Assembly: GCA_014529385.2 (NCBI GenBank)
Contig: CM043964.1
Coordinates: forward strand, 718,997-782,996
Source: Adiantum capillus-veneris
Taxonomy: Eukaryota > Streptophyta > Polypodiopsida > Polypodiales > Pteridaceae
DNA: 64,000 nt
Reading direction: 5' to 3'
Below, piece after piece: positions 56,700-64,000 of this stretch; the first letter of the stretch is position 1, and every line of letters begins with the position of its first letter. The translations under genes and the position numbers were made by a program. Below the pieces are notes generated by a model. It was not told where the DNA came from and ran no database searches. It saw only the letters and a list, made by a program, of their open reading frames with translations.

Positions 56700-57270
56700 T
56701 GAGAAGACCCTCATGGTAATGCCTCCCAAGACGTCCTCTCCCTCCTCCTCCAGCTCGGTCAAAAGGGCCACACTTCCATTGTTGTACCCATACTTCTCCT
56801 CTTGGCATGTCGGAAGGCTCTTCATGGTAACTTCTTAAAAAATTATGGTTTAATCATTAGATAAATCTTCAAATAACATATATATTATCAATAATTAACA
56901 GTATACGTATAATACTTACAAACTCATGTCGAAGCGTATCGTAGCCTCCACTGCGAAGATGTGACGCTCTAGCAGACTTCAAACGTGCTCTGGTTGCATC
57001 TCTCTGCTCTGTTGAAATCTATTGGGATTGTCTTGTGTCTCTCGTGCAATCCCCGTCCACTCCTCTGCTTCCAACCATACCGACTTGGGACTACCATCAT
57101 TGAACCTGTCTCTAGCCTCTGACCGACGGTGTGACATTGTGGACCTCACCACGCTCAAAATACAAGTATTCGAGACCTGATCGTACCCCTATGTCGGCCT
57201 ATACTCTCTCTGAATGGCATTGACGATGTAATTCTTTCTCTCAAGATCGAGATTTTTCCAAATCTCCATC
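56700..57270 (-). pseudogene. CACTA-3 second protein remnant
   Basis: The minus strand reads MKSLPTCQEEKYGYNNGSVA and LLTELEEEGEDVLGG after a likely intron (donor TTTGTAAGTATT near 56915). Upstream it has the exon homologous to 49260-49560 (CTCCATCACAG reversed, start of the IWK-like block). It is better preserved than the CACTA-2 copy. Function as a Transposase_24-type protein is tentative. Confidence 0.48.
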
Positions 57271-57285
57271 ACAGTGTGACCAAAC

Positions 57286-57469
57286 TGTTTCGTACAGAGC
57301 TGTCAAATCCTCTTTCGCATTTCTTTTCCGACCCTATCTTCCACAACGGCCCCATCCCTGCTCCTGTACATCTTGCTAGAATGGCTTGTTGTGTGCTTGG
57401 AGCCATTTGTGGCTCGCATACGGTGTATTGGCAAGTCCCTTGCTTCGACAGTGCGGCAAGGAGCGCACA
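57286..57469 (+). repeat. 5' LTR end of E
   Basis: It ends GAGCGCACA followed by four T and the PBS. It begins where CACTA-3 similarity ends. It does not match the visible first 360 bp of the 3' LTR, as expected if only the 3' part of the LTR remains here. Confidence 0.5.
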
Positions 57470-57473
57470 TTTT

Positions 57474-57492
57474 TGGCGCCGCTGCCGGGGAT
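57474..57492 (+). other. Primer binding site, tRNA-Asp type (E)
   Basis: TGGCGCCGCTGCCGGGGAT matches the Asp-type PBS used by many Athila and some Tat-lineage plant elements. Confidence 0.82.
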
Positions 57493-57639
57493 ATGCCCTA
57501 CACTAAGCTCTGTTAGCACTTTACGCTTCCTTGTGGTGCAATTTGTATCATAGGAAAGGGCAGGGAAGGAGTGTGTGGAGATTTCTGTTTTTTGCGTTTT
57601 TTGCATTTGCTGTCAAGTTTCAGTTTCTGCTATTGTCTG

Positions 57640-57857
57640 CGTTTTTTCAATTTCTGTAATTTTTGCGTTTTCAAGTTCGGCGTTTTCAATTTCTGCAATT
57701 TTCCGCATTTCTGTCAATTTTCTGCAATTTCTGCGTTTTTTCTGCAATTTCTGTAATTTTCTGCAATTTCTGCGTTTTTTCCTTGCAGTTTCTGTAATTT
57801 TCTGCAATTTTCTGCAATTTCTGCGTTTTTTCTGCATTTTCTGCAATTTCTGCAATT
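57640..57857. repeat. TTTCTGCAATTT minisatellite
   Basis: About 20 imperfect units alternate TTTCTGCAATTT, TTCTGTAATTT and TCTGCGTTTTT. Confidence 0.92.
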
Positions 57858-58000
57858 TTGAAAAAAAAAAAAAAGGAAAAAAATTCGGAAATTAAAAATG
57901 CGAGCGAGTGGGCGGCGATATTTTTCGAAAATAAAAAACGTGACTCTTAAAACGGACGGGTTGGTTTGTATAAAAGATAGATCGGGATCGGGATCATTTG

Positions 58001-58054
58001 CCCAAGCCCAAGCCCAAGCCCAAGCCCAAGCCCAAGCCCAAGCCCAAGCCCAGG
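58001..58054. repeat. CCCAAG hexamer array
   Basis: About nine perfect hexamers followed by two CCCAGG variants. The Ala-Trp repeat on the minus strand is an artefact of it. Confidence 0.96.
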
Positions 58055-58437
58055 CCCAGGCCTCAGTCTTATGATATATACTAGACTCACTCTTATATAT
58101 ATACCCTACTCCCTCAAGAGAGAATGAGAGCATGTGGGACAAGTCCTCCACTCTCCTCCTTTCTCTTCCCACTTGCACCCTTAGACTTTCTAGTTTGGGC
58201 CTAGTTCCCTACTGGAAATTGACAGTTTTAGGGATTCCGAGGGCATAGAGTGACCAAACGGAGGGCTGTAAAGCACAGCACGACCCTCTGACCGATACGC
58301 TCGTTTCAAGCTATCACACGGCCCATTCCACGACACGCTCTAAAAAATCTAGCAAAAAGACAAACAAAAAACACGCTAAAAACTAGTCACAAGGCCTCCT
58401 AGAGCAGCTTTTTGACACCTTAGGGTATCAAAAGCAC

Positions 58438-61400
58438 ATGCACTTACGCTCTGGGCGGGTGCTAGAACACGAGCATATTGAGAGTGCCTCTGTTCATACG
58501 GACACCCATTACCCATCCACGATAAGCTCTAGACCCTCAGCGGGGACACAAGGTAGCACCACCCAAGACCCTAAAATAGCCGCTAGTGATTCCTCCTCCG
58601 ACTCAGAAATCATGGAAGCATACCCTACCCAAAACACTGAGAGAGAAGGCCATGCACCTCCCGAAGCTCCACAGCCTAGTACTAGTATGTTTAGCCGTTT
58701 CATGGAAACATTGGGTAGAGCTACTCGCTCGGAACCTAATGCAAATGAAGCACACGAAGGGGGTGGGGAAGTGGACTCTCCTTTCACATCGCACGTGGAC
58801 CCCACACCCCCAAAGAGTGTCCATGTGGATATCCTGCCAACTTCTTACCAAGAAGGCCCTGTTGAGCTGCCTCCTTCAGAAGTTCCCTCTAGAGTACCGT
58901 TGGTGACAAGTAAAACCATGGGGAGCAACATTGCTTCTACCTCACAAGAAACCGTTAACACGTCGACTCTAGAAGGATTGTTCATTAATGATCATTAGAC
59001 ATACAACCTCCACACTGAGGTGTTGACGGATCTACACTCTGGCCACGCCTACCATGTAGGATGGATAGAGATTGTACAATCCACCTCTAGTGCCACGAGT
59101 ATCGAAGATCAACAGAAAATGATCTGTAATGTTATCCATGGCATTATTCAATCCGAAAGGCAAAACCGAGGGGTAAATATACTCTCAACTGGCCCCATGA
59201 GATTTCTGGATACGAGCAAGGCTCAACAACCTACTCTATCACAAATGGAGACTCCTCTAATGAGCCCCATGGACCCATCTTACGTCATTTCACCTGGGGT
59301 CTCTATGCAATCTGAGCCTCCGAGCGAAAACTTTAGCTTCCCTAACTTGGCTCAACCCTCTATCAAGGAAAACACAGTGCTCACTCCAGGGATAAGCCTG
59401 ACAGAGAATGTACCGATGACATCTACGGTTAGCGCAGTGCCACTACCTAGTGTCGTAGTACCTAATATGGGGCCTCGACCATATGTGCCTCTAGCCCCTT
59501 ATGCACACATGGCCCCCACACCTCCAATTGTACCACTTGCTTATGCTCCTCGAGTGCCGCTCCCTAGCTCTTATCCGAGTGGACCTATGCCCGGTTATGT
59601 TTCATATCCTACATCATCCACACATATGCCAAGACCGGTACCCGTTCCTCTCCCACATATGATTCCAAGAGTACCTCCACCGGCCCTACCTCCTCACATA
59701 GGTGACTTGGCAGCGTTTGCTCAAACCATAGGTCGATCTATCGCGGAAAATATGCATCATGCATCTGATAGAGAGCCTAGAAGTAAGGCAGTACAAATTG
59801 CCAAACTCACGCAAAAATTCAATGGGGACGAAGATGCTAGGAAACACATTGAAGTGTTTGAACAAGTATGTGATTCCTTAGGGGAACGCAACGAACTACA
59901 TAAGTGCAATGCCTTAAGCTTGACATTAAGTGGGAAGGCTGGAGATTGGTATAGAACCCTAAGGGTGGACGAGAAAACAATCTACCCTACCCTTCGAAGG
60001 TTGTTTCTAAAAGAGTACATACGAGAAGGTGTGCTTTGGGGTGTAGCATCTCAGCTACAGAAGGCCGAACGTAAGGAAGGAGAGTCAGTAAGGGACTTCA
60101 TTAGTCGTCTAAAGCACTTAAACTCTCGCTTCCCTGTAAATGAGCGCTTCAACAATAACCAACTGCTTGATCGATTCATTCGAGGGTTGAGGAATGAAGG
60201 AATCTATAATGGACTAGTGATTAGAGGTATCACAACCTGGGAAGATGTCACTGCCAATGCAATCCAATTAGAGGACAACTTGATGATAGCAGGCATGAGG
60301 GTGTCTACTGACACGAGATCCACTAGCTCACAAGCCATTGAGTATGAACCCATGACTGCAAAGCCCATTGCCAATGAGCCAAAGGTATTTGAGACATTCT
60401 TGACAGACCTCACCAAGGAAATCCAAGAGTCTCTTAAGGATAATCGACCCCCTCAAAATAGTCACATGTATCCAAGAAGGGAGCAACAATGGTGTTCCAT
60501 TTGCTTAGGTCCACATAGCACTAGTGAGTGCCCTACATTTAGAGTAAAATTTAATGGAACTTGCAACGCATGTGGTAGGTATGGTCACCAAGCTAAGGAT
60601 TGTTTAATGATCAAACGTATGATGGCAAATAGACCACCTGTAGCCTACACGGATGTGCCTCGAGCTCCTGTATTGATGCATGCTCCACCTGTTGAGCAAC
60701 TACCGCAACACATGGTCCCTAGATCTCAAAATGTTGTACAAGCTACACCGTTACCACCTCCTGTGCTAGGACCGCAGCCCCCGCATCCAAGAGTCGCCCC
60801 TATGAACCAAGTGGGTTGCGAGCCATCAAATGCTTATGCAGATGGCTGTGAGGAGGAAATAGACACTAGTATTGCCTACGGACTTGATACATTGGAAGAA
60901 TGTCCTATATACTACATGGAAGATTGTTGGGGACAAGTCAAGCCGGTTTATCAAGCTACTGCTCTCGCATCCAGAGGTCAAAATATCAACACCCAGGCTA
61001 GGAGGCCACCTCTTCAATGCTACGAGTGTGGGGGACCACATCGAGTAGCGGAGTGCCCTATTAGGCTGCAAAAGAATGTTGCACAGATGCAAATGAATCA
61101 AGGGAGCACGTCTGCAATGCCAATACTCACATGTAATCGTTGTGGCATAGATCACTTGATTGCCCAATGCCCCTATAACCCAAATGCGCCTAAAATCACA
61201 CCCCTAAATTTGGTCGAAATTGCTAGTGTGACATCACCAATACCACCCGTCGCACTCGCTTATGCGATTACACGGTCCATGCTTCAAGGGCCAAGCCATA
61301 TCCTCGAAGAGAGAGATACCGCATCAGTTATCCAAGCAAAGAAAAAGAAGACACGAAGGAAGAAGTCTCAGAATACGGAAAATTCAAAGCCAAGTTCCAA

Positions 61401-63618
61401 AACAAACATAGGAACAGGAGATGACCCCGTGTATATGAATGACCTCGAGGATGATTCAGATTCAGTCGAGACAATGGAGACTAGAACCAATACCACAAAA
61501 GGAAAGACCGACAAAGAAAACCGCAACATGGAACCAAATGAAAACCGAATGAGAGAAAACCATAAAGAGCCTCTGAAAACACCACAAGTGTTTCCAAATC
61601 CAATCCAAGACCCCCAAGATAAACCGCAGGGGCAAAAAGGGAAGAATCATAAAAAGAAGATTGGGACGTACCCAAACCCTGTAGACGAGATTAAGCAGGT
61701 GAAACATCTAAGAGATTTAGTGGAGGAGACTCAAAGGAAACTAGAACCAGAACCCATGCAGGTCAAAATTCATGACACAGTGTTTCCCACACAAGTTCAT
61801 CCACCCCACATGAACCATAGACCGTTAGCCATATCTAGTATCATCCAAGAAGGGAGTGAGGACGGGACATCAGAAAGTGAGCATACACCCTTCTTGTTGG
61901 AAAGGATGTTTAACGAAGGAATACCTGATCCCATTGAGGAATATGAGATTCCATCCTCACCAGTTCCTAGTCAAGGACCTACACCCTGCAAAATGCCAAT
62001 GAATGTTGCCAAACTAGTGGACTTCATGTCTTCTGAGGTCCGAACCACGATCATAGCAAAGCTGTATGAAGATCCTGAGTTATTCCTTGCACTTCGAGCA
62101 TTCCTTAACGGAGAGCTACGAACGGGATTACCGCAGTTTGCGCAACCAAATAGGCCTGACTCGATTATGATTGATGAGGAAAATCATGTGCAATCACTTG
62201 ACTTAGATGGACACAAGTCTGTGATTGAGGTACCCATTAACGAATTAGGGCAGTATTTTGAAGGCGACGAGTCTAATGCGACCCTACCCATCACTACCAA
62301 GGGATTAACTATAAAGGGAATTCTTGATGGTGGTGCGGGAGTTAGCATCGTTACAAAAGATTGTTGGGAATCCATGGGAAAACCCCGCCTCAGTGTTACT
62401 AACATTGTGGTAAAGATGGCAAATGGTACCATAGCCAAACCTATGGGGATGCTCAAGGATCTTAAGATCAAAGTTCTAGGACACAAGGTACGACATACGT
62501 TCATTGTAATGGATTTCTCTAAACACCTTATGTCATATGAAATGATTTTAGGACGACCATTCATGAGGGAAGCACAAATGGTTCACGATTGGTCTAAAAA
62601 TCATGTCTATTTGCAATTCCAAGACTCTGTCCTTAGAGTGGATTTGGTGACTGGTAAGGTACACCCCTTAGGGAGTAAAACCATTATTGATCATCGCTCT
62701 GACACCACAGTTCACTCGGCCCCACTACAATATTGTTACACTTGTAAGAAGGATACAGACATTGGCCAAGATTCTCCTTACATGGCTGTGTTACCGGGTA
62801 TGACGGAATCAGACAATGTGGATTGGGTCCACCTAGCATCAACCATAGACACTTGGGGAAATAGGGGGACGACCAGGGTAACACCTGAGGGGGATGAAAT
62901 GCCTATACCCTTAAATATGCTACAAGCAATGCATATCGCTTCCGACAAGAACCATCCTAATATAACAGAGAAAACATACAAGTGGGTCCCTAAAGCTTCT
63001 TTAGTGACCATAGCTAGTGCTAAAAAAGAGAAGCCTTGTAAGAAACGTACCACTCGCTCCAAGAAAAGTAAGAAAATGTTGCGATGGATCCCTAAACGAC
63101 TATTGGAAGCCCAAGGCTACTATCAAGGAAATGATCAAATCTGGGTGCCAAAACGTAGATTGTGCTCTTACCTAACACCTGACCCAAGTGAGCCCAATCC
63201 CGTAGTTCCAAAACGAATCAATGATCGTGGAAAGAAAAAAATCACAAAATGCTACACAACCGCTCCCGAGCTAGTTTGGGTACCAAAGAAAGAACGATTT
63301 GTTCCACCTAGCTCAGGAAGGGGAGAGTCCCATGAAGATTCTAGCTCCTCATGTAATACATCCATAGAGGTAAAAGCTTCTACACAGCCTCCATCTATAG
63401 TAGTGGACCTCCATGAAGCTACAAAAGAATCCACACCTCCCAGTGTTCAAGAATCACCTAATGAACCACTTCAAGTTCGATCCTGGGAGAGTACCTTACC
63501 ACCGTTGCAACTTGACAAGGCACCTAGGGTAATAGAAAACTACTGGCAAAAATCCTCACCTATTACCAACTGGAACAATTGGTTTCAAAGGGTGACAAGC
63601 TCATTTCAAACGGTATGA
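58438..63618 (+). pseudogene. Long gag-protease frame of E with a single in-frame TAG
   Basis: ATG (MHLRSGRVLEHEH) opens a frame of about 1726 codons broken only by TAG at 58996-58998; the same frame stays open on both sides. Order after a Pro-rich N-terminus: Retrotrans_gag-like core (59789-60290; FNGDEDARKHIEVFE, WYRTLRVDEKTIYPTLRRLF), four zinc knuckles (60492, 60563, 61018, 61134), a Lys/Glu-rich spacer, protease motif ILDGGAGVSIV (62320), then a basic tail with four W-[VI]-P-K motifs (about 62980, 63079, 63141, 63271). Three knuckles have C-X2-C-X3-H-X4-C spacing and one (CNACGRYGHQAKDC) the usual X4. No RT follows. The stop may be decay, or a readthrough point. Confidence 0.85.
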
Positions 63619-63625
63619 TCTACCC

Positions 63626-63639
63626 AAGGAAGGGGGGAG
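63626..63639 (+). other. Polypurine tract of E
   Basis: AAGGAAGGGGGGAG lies directly before TGTTTGTGGAC, seven bases after the gag-protease stop. Confidence 0.85.
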
Positions 63640-64000
63640 TGTTTGTGGACAGTCATCATTCATTTGTTTCCCTCTCAACCTTTTGCCCTGACCTCTCAAT
63701 TCCAATCTTAGGGAATGTACATATAAAGCTTTATACTCAAAAAAACAAAAAATAAAGAGCAAGAGCAATTAGCAAACGAGTATGCACAATAAAAGTCAAA
63801 ACATTGACTCAGACCTACACATGTCACATCTGGTACAGTGAAACAGAAACCTATGCCATGAAACACCTACTTGAGTGATGGAGGGTAAGTAAGATTAGTA
63901 CGATAGGAGTGTTTCTGTTTTAGAGTTGAGTGATTAGCGAAGTTATCTTTTCCCACTGATGTGCCTCCTGGAGGTATTCCTTTTGCTTCCTAGTGTGTAC
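63640..64000 (+). repeat. Start of the 3' LTR of E
   Basis: It opens TGTTTGTGGACAGTC and runs off the window. No gene in the visible part. Confidence 0.75.

Larger units (their letters stand above)
55892..57285 (-). mobile_element. CACTA-3, one end plus part of the second gene
   Basis: A clean terminus CACTACAAGACGG at 55892 is followed by subterminal repeats around GTCGG / CCGAC (55910-56160). A gene remnant lies on the minus strand. The other end is absent; the element is cut near 57285 by the LTR of E. The terminus differs from that of CACTA-1 beyond CACTACAAGA, so it is another subfamily. Confidence 0.78.
57493..58437 (+). other. Leader of E with simple repeats
   Basis: TTTCTGCAATTT-type minisatellite at 57640-57857, then an A tract, a TATAAAAG motif at 57969-57976 and a CCCAAG array at 58001-58054. 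No gene; open frames here reflect the repeats. Confidence 0.7.
57286..64000 (+). mobile_element. Element E: gag-protease-only LTR retrotransposon
   Basis: LTR end, Asp-type PBS (57474), leader, a 5.2-kb gag-protease frame, PPT (63626-63639) and the start of the 3' LTR (63640). The PPT follows the gag-protease stop by 7 bp, so there is no room for reverse transcriptase or integrase. This is the layout of non-autonomous elements that keep only GAG. The 5' LTR is truncated to its last ~180 bp and the 3' LTR leaves the window, so LTR identity cannot be checked here. Confidence 0.82.

Noticed and set aside
57714-58178. 154-codon minus-strand frame with Ala-Trp repeats
   Set aside because: It is the by-product of the CCCAAG array and the TTTCTGCAATTT minisatellite.
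59020-63618. Separate second gene starting at 59020
   Set aside because: It is in the same frame as 58438-58998 and separated only by a TAG; it has no ATG at its start.

Overview
The window reads as intergenic heterochromatin from a land plant with a large, transposon-rich genome. I found no host gene. Almost all of it is LTR retrotransposons (chromodomain Ty3/gypsy elements, a Ty3/gypsy remnant without a visible chromodomain, a gag-protease-only element and a short-LTR non-autonomous element) and CACTA DNA transposons, inserted into one another. Supporting signs are plant-type primer binding sites (initiator-Met and Asp types), CACTA genes with DUF4218/DUF4216-like regions, short GT-AG introns and abundant microsatellites. 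I use working names A to G for LTR families and CACTA-1 to -3.

Layout: 1-5946 is the 5' part of element A1 on the minus strand. 5947-8607 holds a diverged ~284-bp tandem array with a 20-bp palindrome and a probable minus-strand LTR (G) with an Asp-type PBS. 8608-20088 is a decayed chromovirus, C1, whose gag is split by CACTA-1 (10752-14532, TSD AAT); CACTA-1 itself carries a small MITE-like insertion and tRNA-like tandem repeats. 20313-25092 is a mosaic of C2, B1, C3 and B2 fragments. 25093-35769 is a complete element A2 with a perfect GTGAT target duplication, sitting inside B2, which resumes at 35770 and ends in a truncated gag near 37653. 37655-42880 holds a short-motif repeat, a reversed C LTR piece and inverted remnants of family D with a dead integrase. 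42881-50080 is CACTA-2, split by a 2.5-kb short-LTR element (44773-47291). 50081-53620 is a minus-strand chromovirus remnant F. 53621-55891 is poorly resolved. 55892-57285 is one end of CACTA-3. 57286-64000 is element E, a gag-protease-only LTR element with a very long reading frame.

The most interesting observation is in family A. The gag frame behind the PBS has no ATG of its own after the nearest upstream in-frame stop. A 41-codon exon inside the LTR, starting with ATG and ending at a consensus splice donor, joins in phase to a consensus acceptor directly before gag. The ~1.9-kb predicted intron removes the rest of the LTR, the PBS and a 150-codon leader ORF. If real, Gag-Pol is translated only from an RNA that can no longer be reverse transcribed, so translation and genome packaging would be separated by splicing.

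All positions come from reading the sequence. Family names rest on motif recognition, not on database searches.
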